From UMGS1519 sp050951005 (GTDB taxonomy: Bacteria; Actinomycetota; Coriobacteriia; Coriobacteriales; Eggerthellaceae), in NCBI GenBank assembly GCA_050951005.1, contig JBMNIP010000002.1, positions 248,001 through 312,000 of the forward strand: DNA of 64,000 nt, written 5' to 3'. The notes under the pieces were generated by a model. It ran no database searches, was not told the origin of the DNA, and saw only the letters and a program-made list of their open reading frames with translations. Both the position numbers and the translations under genes were made by a program. This document shows positions 44,459-52,983 of this stretch, piece after piece (position 1 is the first letter of the stretch; each line of letters begins with the position of its first letter).

Positions 44459-45821
44459 CGCCCGCCCGATCCGCCTGGAACGAAAGGTCGCTGGCCGCAT
44501 GATCGATCGCGACCTCGCTAAGACGGCCTGCCTCGATGGCTTGCATGCGCAGCTCCACGCTGCGACGATGCGCCCAGAGGCCCTCGCGCTGAGCGATGGA
44601 CATAATCGAATTGCCATCGGCCATAATGGATGCCGGCGTGTACTGGATGACGCTGGAGCGCTTGACGAACTGGTCGACGGACAACGGCGAGCTGAAGCGC
44701 GCCGTTCCACCCGTAGGCAGGGTGTGATTCGGACCGGCCACGTAATCGCCCACCGCTTCGGGAGTCCATTCACCCAGGAAGATAGCTCCCGCGTGGCGGA
44801 TAGCGCCCAACACCTCCATCGGACGACGGACGTGCAGTTCCAGATGCTCCGGCGCAATCACATTAACCGCGCCGAGGGCTGCCTTCATATCGGGGCAGAT
44901 GGTTATCAGGCCCTGGTTGTTCAGGGAAGAGCGCGTGATATCGGCACGTGTGGACTGCTTCAGATGATGCCCGATCGCCTCTTCCACCTTGTCGGCATAC
45001 CCCGCATCGAACGTGATCAGATAGCAGGAAGCCAGCGGGTCGTGTTCGGCCTGCGCCATAAGGTCGATAGCCACCATCTTCGGATCGGCCGACTCATCGG
45101 CCACCACGCAGACTTCTGATGGGCCGGCAACCATATCGATGCCGACATCCCCGGAAACCGCCCGCTTCGCCGCCGCCACGAACGCATTGCCCGGACCGGT
45201 GATCTTGTCAACGGGCTTGATGCTCTCCGTGCCGTAGGCGAGCGCGGCAATAGCCTGGGCGCCGCCCACGGAGTAGATCTCCGTCACCCCGCCGAGGACG
45301 CATGCCTCGACCACAGCCGGATCAAGCGAGCCGTCCTTCGTCGGGGGGTTCACGCAGACGATGCGCTTCACGCCTGCAACGGAAGCGGGAATGGCGTTCA
45401 TGAGCACCGTCGAGGGATAGAGCGCCCGACCGCCCGGTACATAGATGCCGCAGGAATCAAGCGGCTGGATCTTGCTACCGACCAGCGCGCCATCGGGACG
45501 TACGGAGAACCAGCTCTGCTGCTTCTGTCGTTCGTGGAAGTCGCGGATCTGCTTGGCGGCATGGCGAAGAGCCGCTGCCAGGCGGTCGTCCAACTGGGCA
45601 CGCGCCTGGGAGATGGCCTTCTCGCTTACGCGGAAGTCCTCGATATCCACGCCATCGAATTTCTTCGTGTACTCGCGCAGGGCCTTATCTCCCCGTTCGC
45701 GCACATCGGCGACGATCTTGGTGGCAGCCACCATCGCGTCCGGATTAAAGGCACCCGTGCGCTTCAGGTACTCAGGCTTGAAGGACTCGCCCTGCTTCAA
45801 CTGGATTCGACGCATGCTCAT
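44445..45821 (-). CDS. hisD: Histidinol dehydrogenase
   Basis: 458-residue zinc enzyme that oxidises histidinol to histidine in two NAD-dependent steps. Motifs include QPLDSCGIYVPGGRALYPST, GPGNAFVAAAKRAVSG, DMVAGPSEVCVVADESADP, the zinc-ligand region DLMAQAEHDP, and AGAIFLGEWTPEAVGDYVAGPNH-type sequence read as GEWTPEAVGDYVAGPNHTLP. Its start overlaps the hisZG stop (TGATG). Confidence 0.97.
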   Translation of the reverse strand: MSMRRIQLKQGESFKPEYLKRTGAFNPDAMVAATKIVADVRERGDKALREYTKKFDGVDIEDFRVSEKAISQARAQLDDRLAAALRHAAKQIRDFHERQKQQSWFSVRPDGALVGSKIQPLDSCGIYVPGGRALYPSTVLMNAIPASVAGVKRIVCVNPPTKDGSLDPAVVEACVLGGVTEIYSVGGAQAIAALAYGTESIKPVDKITGPGNAFVAAAKRAVSGDVGIDMVAGPSEVCVVADESADPKMVAIDLMAQAEHDPLASCYLITFDAGYADKVEEAIGHHLKQSTRADITRSSLNNQGLITICPDMKAALGAVNVIAPEHLELHVRRPMEVLGAIRHAGAIFLGEWTPEAVGDYVAGPNHTLPTGGTARFSSPLSVDQFVKRSSVIQYTPASIMADGNSIMSIAQREGLWAHRRSVELRMQAIEAGRLSEVAIDHAASDLSFQADRAGDADE

Positions 45822-47443
45822 CAGTTCTCACTTCCGTTCTTCAAGGCCTCCGCAAGCGCCGTGACGCGCTCGTCGGTGCGGAAGGCACAGGTATTTGCAA
45901 AGAAACGCGCCGTGGATGCCATGACGTCATCCACCACGGAAAGGTTGTTCTCGCGCAAGGTGGTGCCCGTCGCCGTTATGTCGACGATCCGTTCGGCCAG
46001 GCCGGTGATGGGCGCCAGCTCGATATTACCGTGCAGCCGCACGATTTCCACCTGCACGCCGATCGAATCATAATAGGCGCGCGTGATGCGCGGGTATTTG
46101 GTCGCCACGCGGATGAAGCCCAGGCTGCGGTAACGCTCTTCCACCTTCGGGGTGCTGCCGTTCGGCTCGGCCACTACGAATCGGCAATCGCCGAATTGCA
46201 GGTCAACGAGCTCGACGACATCCAGGTTCGCCTCCACAAGCGAGTCCTTGCCGCAGATGCCGCAGTCGGCAGCGCCAAGGGCCGTGAACACCGGCGCATC
46301 GGTGGGCCGCACGATGATGTAATCGACGCCTGGGTTGCTGATAATAAGCTTCCGGCCCGGATTCGCCAAACCCGCGGTATCGAGGCCAGCGCGCTTGAGG
46401 CAAGCGATGGTGCCCTCGTTGAGGGACCCCTTCGGCACCGCGATACGCAGCGGGCGGTCCTTGTCGGAACCGGTAAGGTCAAGCGCCTTCATAACCTGTT
46501 CCAGGTAGAAGGCGAAACCCGCTGCCGGCCGCTCCTGCCCATAGGAGGCAAGGACCTTGTCGTAGCGCCCGCCGCCGCCTAAAGGGGTTCCGACATTCGG
46601 CGAATAAACCTCGAAGATCAGACCGGTGTAATAGTCGAACGAGCTCATCACCGAGAAATCAACCAGTACGCAATCGGCCAGCCCCGCATCGTCGACCGCG
46701 CGGTAGGTCTCGGCGAAAGCGCGCAGCCCCGCCGCGCACCCGAGCGGTGCAACAAGGGCATTGACCTCGTCGATGGCCTCCCGTCCACCGCGAATCCGCG
46801 GAAGGCGTCGGATGGCGTCGAGGTAGTCTTCCTTGCCGACCGGTGCATTGGGTCCTTCGAGCAAGGTGTCGAGCTCGACGAAATTCGAGGTATGGAAGGC
46901 ATTGCGCACCTCGGCCTTCCATTCCTCATCGTCCGAACAGGCATCGAGCAGCGCATGCAGCACCGACACGGTGCCGATGGAGATCATGAAATCCTCCAAA
47001 CCACAGCCACGGAGCGCCTCGACAAGAAGCGCCAGCAGCTCGGCGTCGGTCTGGGCACCGGCCTCTCCGATGCACTCAACGCCGATCTGCGTCATCTCGC
47101 GGGCAGGCATCTGGGGTTCGGTCTCGCGGAAGATACGCTGGGTGTAGCGGAAACGGAACGGACCAGGCTGGGTTTTCAGGCGCGTTGCGCACATGCGCGC
47201 CACCTGCAAGGTGACATCCGGGCGCATCGCCAGCAGGTCGCCGGCGCGGTCGAACAGCTTGAAGGGCGCGCCGGGCACATGTCCGCCATGCTCCATGACC
47301 TCGAAGGACTCCAATGTCGGAGTCTCGATCGGCTGATATCCATGCGCGGCGAAAAGCCCCTGGCACGCATGCGCCAGCTTCTCACGGCGCAGGGCTTCCT
47401 GCGGCATCACATCACGGAATCCGGTCGGCGTTGCGAAATTCAT
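45821..47443 (-). CDS. hisZG: HisZ-HisG fusion: ATP phosphoribosyltransferase regulatory and catalytic domains
   Basis: 540 residues. Residues 1 to about 328 are HisZ, a HisRS-like domain lacking the anticodon-binding part: ATPTGFRDVMPQEALRREKL, LLAMRPDVTLQVARM, RYTQRIFRETEPQMP, and GTPLGGGGRYDKVL. From about 331 a short-form HisG begins: RIAVPKGSLNEGTIACLKRAG, VRPTDAPVFTALGAADCGICG, LVEANLDVVELVDL and the PRPP-binding LAERIVDITATGTTLRENNL. Short HisG normally needs a separate HisZ for activity and histidine feedback; here one polypeptide supplies both, in regulatory-catalytic order. First gene of the his operon. ATG at 47443 behind GAGGGAACG. Confidence 0.93.
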   Translation of the reverse strand: MNFATPTGFRDVMPQEALRREKLAHACQGLFAAHGYQPIETPTLESFEVMEHGGHVPGAPFKLFDRAGDLLAMRPDVTLQVARMCATRLKTQPGPFRFRYTQRIFRETEPQMPAREMTQIGVECIGEAGAQTDAELLALLVEALRGCGLEDFMISIGTVSVLHALLDACSDDEEWKAEVRNAFHTSNFVELDTLLEGPNAPVGKEDYLDAIRRLPRIRGGREAIDEVNALVAPLGCAAGLRAFAETYRAVDDAGLADCVLVDFSVMSSFDYYTGLIFEVYSPNVGTPLGGGGRYDKVLASYGQERPAAGFAFYLEQVMKALDLTGSDKDRPLRIAVPKGSLNEGTIACLKRAGLDTAGLANPGRKLIISNPGVDYIIVRPTDAPVFTALGAADCGICGKDSLVEANLDVVELVDLQFGDCRFVVAEPNGSTPKVEERYRSLGFIRVATKYPRITRAYYDSIGVQVEIVRLHGNIELAPITGLAERIVDITATGTTLRENNLSVVDDVMASTARFFANTCAFRTDERVTALAEALKNGSEN

Positions 47444-47673
47444 CGGTTCGTTCCCTCATTCCCTTCGCTTATCGATATACGTTGGCGGCTGGTTGGAATC
47501 GCCGGCAACGGGCAGCAACCCGCACGACCGTTCAATTATAGGCGTCTCAACCGAGCACGGCATGCCGGCAGCAGCTTTGGGCGAATCTGCATAAGTCGCA
47601 CCTATCGGCCGCTGTCGAATAGGGCTTTCGCTCCGAAGCTGGGCTGTGTCCATGCCGCATTGCCGTCGTGGAT

Positions 47674-47699
47674 ACTTTATCACAGTAGAGTGCTAAAGT
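47674..47699 (-). promoter_or_regulatory. Operator-like dyad upstream of the his operon
   Basis: ACTTTATCAC (47674-47683) and GTGCTAAAGT (47690-47699) form 9 of 10 pairs around a 6-nt spacer, in a locally AT-rich patch. Size and symmetry suggest a dimeric regulator site, although it could also fold as a hairpin in RNA. Confidence 0.4.
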
Positions 47700-47762
47700 T
47701 CTTCATAGCAACATCTCCACGCATTGCACACGAAAGCATCACTTGGTTTGCCTGAACGAAAT

Positions 47763-47794
47763 ATGGGCACGACGCCCTCTGGCACCGTGCCCAT
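47763..47794 (-). terminator. Terminator of gatCAB
   Basis: ATGGGCACG (47763-47771) pairs perfectly with CGTGCCCAT (47786-47794) across a 14-nt loop, 38 nt beyond the gatB stop. On the minus strand it is followed by the weak tail ATATTTCG. Confidence 0.6.
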
Positions 47795-47832
47795 TCGCCC
47801 TCGCAGCAGCAGCGTTTCCCGTAAGTGCGCTC

Positions 47833-49380
47833 CTACCCGTTCAAACGCTCGGAGAGCATCTGGTTGATCAGCTTGGGGTTGCCCTGGCCCTTCGTGGCCT
47901 TCATGCATTGGCCCACGAAGAAGCCCAGGAGACCGGTCTTGCCCCCCTTGTAGGCTTCCACCTTATCGGGATTGTCCGCCAGCACCTTATCGATGACCGC
48001 CTCGAGCGCGCCCGTATCGGAAACCTGCTTCATGCCCCGCTCCTCGACGATAGCCGCCGGGTCCTTGTCCTCTTCCAGAATCGCCGCAAAGACCTCCTTG
48101 CCCTGCTTGGAGGAAATCGCATCCTCGGCCAGAAGCTTCACCAGATCGACAGCGCGCTGCGGGGTAAGCGACGTGTCCTCCAGGTCGTCCAGGTTGTTCG
48201 CATTCAGATAGGAAGCCACGTCGTTCAGCACCAGGTTCGCCAACGGCTTGGACAGCTTGCCGTCAACCCCCTCGCAGGCCATGCAGGCCTCGAAGAAATT
48301 CGCCGTCACGCGATGGTCGACCAGATGGCGTGCATCGTAATCGGACAAGCCGAAATCCTTCTGGAACCGCTCGATCTTCTGGTCGGGCAGCTCGGGAAGC
48401 TTGGCACGTACCCCTTCGATGAACTCGTCGGACAGATCGTACGGTGCCAGGTCGGGATCGGGGAACATGCGATAGTCGTCTGCCGTTTCCTTTACGCGCA
48501 TGACGATGGTGCGCTTGGCGCTGGGATCCCAATGGCGTGTTTCCTGATAGATGACGCCGCCCTCTTCCAGAACCTCGGCCTGACGGCGGATCTCGTAGAC
48601 CAAACCGTCATGCAGGCTCTTGAAGCTGTTGATGTTCTTAAGCTCGGTCTTCGTACCCAGCTTGTCAGAACCGCGACGGCGCAGCGAGATGTTGCCGTCG
48701 GCGCGCAGCGAACCTTCTTCCATGCTGCAGTCGGAGATGCCGAGCGCCAGGAAAATCTGGCGCAGCTTCTCCATGAACAGGCGCGCCTCTTCGGGCGTGC
48801 GCAAGTCGGGACGCGTGACGAGCTCTATCAGCGGCGTGCCGGCACGGTTGTAATCCACGAGCGAATGCGTGGCACCGGCGATACGGCCCTCGTCACCGCC
48901 GATATGGATCATCTTGCCTGCATCCTCCTCCAAGTGGATGCGCTCGATGCCGATATGGGCGACATACGAGCCGTCCTTTCCCTGCGCTTCGGGCAGATCG
49001 ACGCGCTCGTTGGCACCCTTGCCGTCAACGGCGAGGTCCAGCCAGCCGTTCATGCAGAAGGCCACCGGTCCCTGGGTGGTTTGGAAGTTCTTTGCCATAT
49101 CGGGGTACATGTACCCCTTGCGGTAGAACATCGAGTGCTTCATGATCTCGCAGTTCGTGGCCATACCCGCCAAGCAGATAGACTCGATAGCCGCCTTGTT
49201 CGGCACGGGGAGCGCACCGGGCAAGCCCAGGCACACGGGGCAGACGTGGGTATTCGGCTCCGCGCCGAACTCCAGCTTGCAGCCGCAGAACATCTTGGTC
49301 TCGAGCTTCGTCAACTCGCAATGGACCTCCAGGCCGATAACCGCTTCCCAATCCTTGAGGGCTTCTTCGAGCGTCTTCAT
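47833..49380 (-). CDS. gatB: Asp-tRNA(Asn)/Glu-tRNA(Gln) amidotransferase subunit B
   Basis: 515 residues, the kinase/tRNA-binding subunit of GatCAB. Motifs: WEAVIGLEVHCELTKLETKMFC (with zinc-site Cys in CGCKLEFGAEPNTHVCPVCLG), DYNRAGTPLIELVTRPD, RRRGSDKLGTKTELKNINS and a C-terminal YqeY-like tail ending KLINQMLSERLNG. ATG at 49380 overlaps the gatA stop by four bases. Last gene of gatC-gatA-gatB, followed by a hairpin terminator. Confidence 0.97.
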   Translation of the reverse strand: MKTLEEALKDWEAVIGLEVHCELTKLETKMFCGCKLEFGAEPNTHVCPVCLGLPGALPVPNKAAIESICLAGMATNCEIMKHSMFYRKGYMYPDMAKNFQTTQGPVAFCMNGWLDLAVDGKGANERVDLPEAQGKDGSYVAHIGIERIHLEEDAGKMIHIGGDEGRIAGATHSLVDYNRAGTPLIELVTRPDLRTPEEARLFMEKLRQIFLALGISDCSMEEGSLRADGNISLRRRGSDKLGTKTELKNINSFKSLHDGLVYEIRRQAEVLEEGGVIYQETRHWDPSAKRTIVMRVKETADDYRMFPDPDLAPYDLSDEFIEGVRAKLPELPDQKIERFQKDFGLSDYDARHLVDHRVTANFFEACMACEGVDGKLSKPLANLVLNDVASYLNANNLDDLEDTSLTPQRAVDLVKLLAEDAISSKQGKEVFAAILEEDKDPAAIVEERGMKQVSDTGALEAVIDKVLADNPDKVEAYKGGKTGLLGFFVGQCMKATKGQGNPKLINQMLSERLNG

Positions 49381-50873
49381 CGGGCCACCGCCTTTCCGTC
49401 GGCGAATCCCGGCGCGATGCGCGCCTTGCCGTAGATTTGCTCAAGCGCCGCGGCGGCGCGCAGCATGTTCTCATCGCGGAACGCCGGCGAGATGATCTGG
49501 ACGCCGACCGGCAGGCCCGAATCCTCGCCCAGGCCAAGCGGCATGTTCATGCCGCCATTGCCCGCGATATTGATCGAGATGGTGAACATATCGCCCAGAT
49601 ACATGCTGGTCGGGTCGTTTATCTCGCCGATCTTGAAAGCCGTGCGCGGAGAGACCGGTGCCAGAATGACATCGACCTTCTGATAGGCATCCGTATAATC
49701 CTGCGTTATCAGCGTGCGGATTTGCTGCGCCGGATAGTAGTACTTCTTGTAGACCCCCGAAGACAGCAGGTAGCTGCCCAGCATGATGCGGCGGCGGGCT
49801 TCGGGACCGAAGCCGCCTTCGCGACTGGCCTCGTACTGACCGCCGAGGTCCTTATGCCCTGGGTCGCAATAGCCATAGCGCACGGAATCGAAACGGGCCA
49901 GATTGCTGAACGCTTCGCAGGGACCTAACACGTAATAGGCACTCATGGCCGCTTCGGCATGCGGCAGTTCGATTTCAACGAGCTGTGCCCCGGCATCGGC
50001 AAGCGCCTTGGCCGCGTTCTGCACCGCATGGGCCACCTCGGGCTGCAGGCCCTCGGCTTCCATGAAGGCGGGAACGACGCCGACCCTCATGCCCTCCACG
50101 CCCTGTGCCAGATTGGCAGTGAAATCGGTGGTGACCGCTTGGCTGGTGCAATCCAGCGGGTCCCGTCCGGAGATGGCATTCAACACCAGCGCCGCATCCT
50201 CGACGCTGCGGGCGAATGGGCCCACTTGGTCGAGCGAACTGCCGAATGCAACGACGCCATAGCGGGATACCACGCCGTAGGTCGGCTTGACGGCGACCAC
50301 GCCGCAGAAGCTGCCCGGTTGGCGGATGGACCCGCCCGTGTCCGACCCCAACGTCACCGTTGCCATTCCTGCAGCAACCGCCGCGGCCGAACCGCCCGAC
50401 GAACCGCCTGGAACGCGATCGAGATCCCAGGGGTTGCGCGTTACGCCGAACGCCGAGGTCTCAGTCGACGAGCCGAACGCGAATTCGTCCATATTCAGCT
50501 TGCCCAGCGGGATGGCACCCGCTTCGATGGTCTTGGCCACACAGGTGGCATCAAAGGGGGACACATAGTTTTCCAGCATGTGGGAGCTGCAGGTGGTATG
50601 CGTGCCCTTCAGGTTCATGTTGTCCTTGAAAGCGGCGGGGATACCGGCGAGCGGCCCCAGCTCGTCGAACGTACCGTCCGCGAGCGCGGTATCGACCTTG
50701 TCAGCCTGCGCGAGCGCAAGCTCATCGGTGACCTCCAGGTAAGCATGGACATCCTTATCGGCATCGGCGATGCGCTTCAGGCTTGCCTGGGTCATCTCGC
50801 GGGCGCTGAAGTCCTTCGCCTTCAACCCCTTCTGAATCTCGGCGATTCCCATTTCCAAGAATTCTGCCATCAT
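49377..50873 (-). CDS. gatA: Asp-tRNA(Asn)/Glu-tRNA(Gln) amidotransferase subunit A
   Basis: 498-residue amidase-signature glutaminase. The Ser-cisSer-Lys triad lies in FKDNMNLKG (Lys), GSSGGSAAAVAAG (cis-Ser) and GSDTGGSIRQP (nucleophile Ser). It releases ammonia from glutamine for GatB. The ATG at 50873 overlaps the gatC TGA (ATGA); in-frame ATGs at 50870 and 50852 also exist. Confidence 0.97.
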   Translation of the reverse strand: MMAEFLEMGIAEIQKGLKAKDFSAREMTQASLKRIADADKDVHAYLEVTDELALAQADKVDTALADGTFDELGPLAGIPAAFKDNMNLKGTHTTCSSHMLENYVSPFDATCVAKTIEAGAIPLGKLNMDEFAFGSSTETSAFGVTRNPWDLDRVPGGSSGGSAAAVAAGMATVTLGSDTGGSIRQPGSFCGVVAVKPTYGVVSRYGVVAFGSSLDQVGPFARSVEDAALVLNAISGRDPLDCTSQAVTTDFTANLAQGVEGMRVGVVPAFMEAEGLQPEVAHAVQNAAKALADAGAQLVEIELPHAEAAMSAYYVLGPCEAFSNLARFDSVRYGYCDPGHKDLGGQYEASREGGFGPEARRRIMLGSYLLSSGVYKKYYYPAQQIRTLITQDYTDAYQKVDVILAPVSPRTAFKIGEINDPTSMYLGDMFTISINIAGNGGMNMPLGLGEDSGLPVGVQIISPAFRDENMLRAAAALEQIYGKARIAPGFADGKAVAR

Positions 50874-51178
50874 GCTTCGCCCCCGCCCAGGATCGACGGG
50901 ATCAGGAAATAGCCGTCCTGCTGCTTGGGCGCATTCGAAAGCGCCTCTTCCTGAGTGAAGCCGGGCACTTCCCGATCCTCTCGCATGACATTGGAAAGCG
51001 ATCCGATCGGGTGGAACGTCGGTTTAACGCCTTCCAGATCGTATTCGGTAATCGGCTTCAGGCTCTCGATGATGTTGTTCAGATCCTCCGTCATCTGCGG
51101 AAGCTCATCGTCTGCCAGGCCGATGCGCGCATATTCGGCGATATCGCGCACGTCCTTTTCGGTTACATACTGGGTCAT
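50870..51178 (-). CDS. gatC: Asp-tRNA(Asn)/Glu-tRNA(Gln) amidotransferase subunit C
   Basis: 102-residue GatC that stabilises the GatA-GatB complex. Family motifs: VRDIAEYARIGLADDELPQMTEDLNNII (read in two parts) and a C-terminal VPGFTQEEALSNAPKQQDGYF with PSILG. First gene of the operon; ATG at 51178 with AGGATGAG upstream. The 210-nt gap to ubiD upstream holds a TATGAT box on the minus strand (near 51293-51288) but no clear -35. Confidence 0.95.
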   Translation of the reverse strand: MTQYVTEKDVRDIAEYARIGLADDELPQMTEDLNNIIESLKPITEYDLEGVKPTFHPIGSLSNVMREDREVPGFTQEEALSNAPKQQDGYFLIPSILGGGEA

Positions 51179-51388
51179 TGCTCATCCTTCGTTGCGCTCG
51201 GCACTGCCAGGCAGCGCGCGCATCCCTTGGAATTGATGAAACGGTTGGGGGAATCGCCGCGTGCGCGGTGCACCCGCAACTTTGTATCATAGCAAATTCC
51301 CCTTGTCACAGATGACAGCCGTTCCTCCCTCACGAACTTTTAACGTGCTGACCCATACCGATGCGATGGTCGGAGCGCGCCTGGCCGC

Positions 51389-52864
51389 TTACTCGGCGAA
51401 ACCAGGTACCCAATGGGCAGGATCGACCTCGGCGAAGCGGGCCCGGCGGAAGCGGTCCCTCAACTCGTAAGGCACGGTGCAATCGAAGATGGTCTTGGTC
51501 GCTATCCCGTGATCACGAATGCTTGGGGCAAAGGAGGGATCGTTTGAGGGATCCAGGGGATGGCACCGCACCCCCGGGATGCTGATGATATCCACATCGG
51601 ATTGGCACCGGGTGTTCAGTGCCCAGAGCACATCTTCCATATCAAACGGATCGACATCCTCATCCACCAGGAATACGTTCTTCAGCTCACTGAAGGCACT
51701 GAAGGCCAGCAGCGCCGCCTGGCGTTGGCGCCCCTCATCCGAGGGAACGGCTTTCCTGCACTGCAGCACCGCCATGAACTTTCCGCCCCCGGGACTCGCG
51801 CAATAGACGTTCCGAACGCGGCCGGGAAGCGCAGCTTCCTCCATTGCCAGGATCGAGGCTTCGGTCGGAATACCCGCAAGCGACACGTGCTCTTCGGATG
51901 GGCCGATGCAGCACTGGTAAATGGGATCGGTACGCGTCGTTACTGCTTTCACCTTGATGATGGGCACCGCCGGATTCGCCGGTCCCGTATAGCCGGGGAA
52001 CTCCGGCATGGCGAATCCGGTGCGCGAATTCTGGTCCTCTTCCACACGCGTGCCGGGAACGAGCTCGCCTTCGATAACGTACTCGGCGTGGGCGATTGCG
52101 TATTCCGGAATGCTCACGCAGCTACAGAGATCGACAGGCGTCCCTCGTAACGCCCCGGCAATAGTCAGCTCATCGAAACCGAGCGGAGTGGTCGGCGGCT
52201 CGAAGCATGTAGCCATCTCGATAGCTGGGTCGACGCCGATGCTGATGGAAATGGGCAGGGGGACACCCAACCGCTCGGCTTCCTCGTAGAAGTGGCCGAT
52301 ATGGCGTGCTCCCGGCGTCATGAAAATAGAGAGCTCATCCCGACCCTGGACGCAAAGGCGATGGATGGTGACATCATGATCTCCGGTGACCGGGCTGGAC
52401 GCGTAGGCTAATCCCAAGGTGATGTACGGTCCGGCATCATCGGGCGTATTCGTACAAGCGGGAATGATCTTCCGCAGGTCGAACCCCGGCTCATCCGCCC
52501 GGTAGACCCGTTCCTGGCAAACCGGGGAATCCGAAACGATCTCCGGAGCACACGGATGCTTGACCGCATCGTTCAACACGAACGCCAAGCGTCTCGAATC
52601 GCATCCCAGGAGCATTCCCACCCGCTCGCGGCTCGCCAGCAAGCCGATAGCGATTCGCGCGCCCGGATATCCTTCGACGTTGTCGAACACCATTGCCGGT
52701 CCGATACGCGTCGGACGTTCGACGGTACCGCCGGCTCCGATATGCCGATAGACGGCCGATACCTCGTCTTTCGGATGCACGGCAACATGGCTTACCAGCA
52801 GCTCCCCGGGCTTTTTCTCCAGAAACTCGAGAGCGCTGCGCAGGTCTTTTACATTCGGATTCAT
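51389..52864 (-). CDS. UbiD-family prFMN-dependent decarboxylase
   Basis: 491 residues of the UbiD superfamily, which uses prenylated FMN to (de)carboxylate aromatic or alpha,beta-unsaturated acids. The active-site Glu region is in IPEYAIAHAEYVIEGELVPG; other landmarks are PDDAGPYITLGLAYAS, QGRDELSIFMTPGARHIG, and ISIGVDPAIEMATCFEPP. No ubiX prenyltransferase is in this window. ATG at 52864 behind GGAAGGAGAA. It is the last gene of an esterase-MFS-decarboxylase unit opposite a LysR regulator, which suggests a catabolic or detoxifying role for a phenolic acid; the substrate is not predictable. Confidence 0.85.
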   Translation of the reverse strand: MNPNVKDLRSALEFLEKKPGELLVSHVAVHPKDEVSAVYRHIGAGGTVERPTRIGPAMVFDNVEGYPGARIAIGLLASRERVGMLLGCDSRRLAFVLNDAVKHPCAPEIVSDSPVCQERVYRADEPGFDLRKIIPACTNTPDDAGPYITLGLAYASSPVTGDHDVTIHRLCVQGRDELSIFMTPGARHIGHFYEEAERLGVPLPISISIGVDPAIEMATCFEPPTTPLGFDELTIAGALRGTPVDLCSCVSIPEYAIAHAEYVIEGELVPGTRVEEDQNSRTGFAMPEFPGYTGPANPAVPIIKVKAVTTRTDPIYQCCIGPSEEHVSLAGIPTEASILAMEEAALPGRVRNVYCASPGGGKFMAVLQCRKAVPSDEGRQRQAALLAFSAFSELKNVFLVDEDVDPFDMEDVLWALNTRCQSDVDIISIPGVRCHPLDPSNDPSFAPSIRDHGIATKTIFDCTVPYELRDRFRRARFAEVDPAHWVPGFAE

Positions 52865-52900
52865 GGATTCTCCTTCCAGGGGGTTCTGTATACGCTGCAC

Positions 52901-52929
52901 CCCACACAGCAGCGAACATGCCGTGTGGG
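52901..52929 (-). other. Hairpin between MFS and UbiD genes
   Basis: CCCACAC (52901-52907) pairs with GTGTGGG (52923-52929). Together with a second short stem GCGACC/GGTCGC (about 52951-52973) it sits in the 119-nt gap between the MFS carrier and the decarboxylase. It could attenuate or process the transcript; no T-run is present. Confidence 0.35.
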
Positions 52930-52983
52930 ACGCAGGGCGCGACCTTGATATCGGCGGTCGCATGCCTTAGGATGCGCGGATGC

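Larger units (their letters stand above)
47444..47832 (-). other. Intergenic leader of the his operon
   Basis: No gene is supported. A TATAAT box (47540-47535, minus) could start the his transcript near 47528, leaving an 85-nt leader, but no -35 is visible. There is no His-rich leader peptide and no T-box consensus. A strong dyad (47674-47699) and the gatB terminator hairpin occupy the distal part. Confidence 0.4.

Noticed and set aside
47689..47697. GAGTGCTAA, a perfect CIRCE half-site (HrcA operator)
   Set aside because: The partner TTAGCACTC is not found 9 nt away, and the flanking gene set is histidine synthesis, not chaperones.
47444..47832. Histidine T-box or leader peptide before the his operon
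   Set aside because: No GGTGGNACCGCG-type sequence and no run of His codons on the minus strand.
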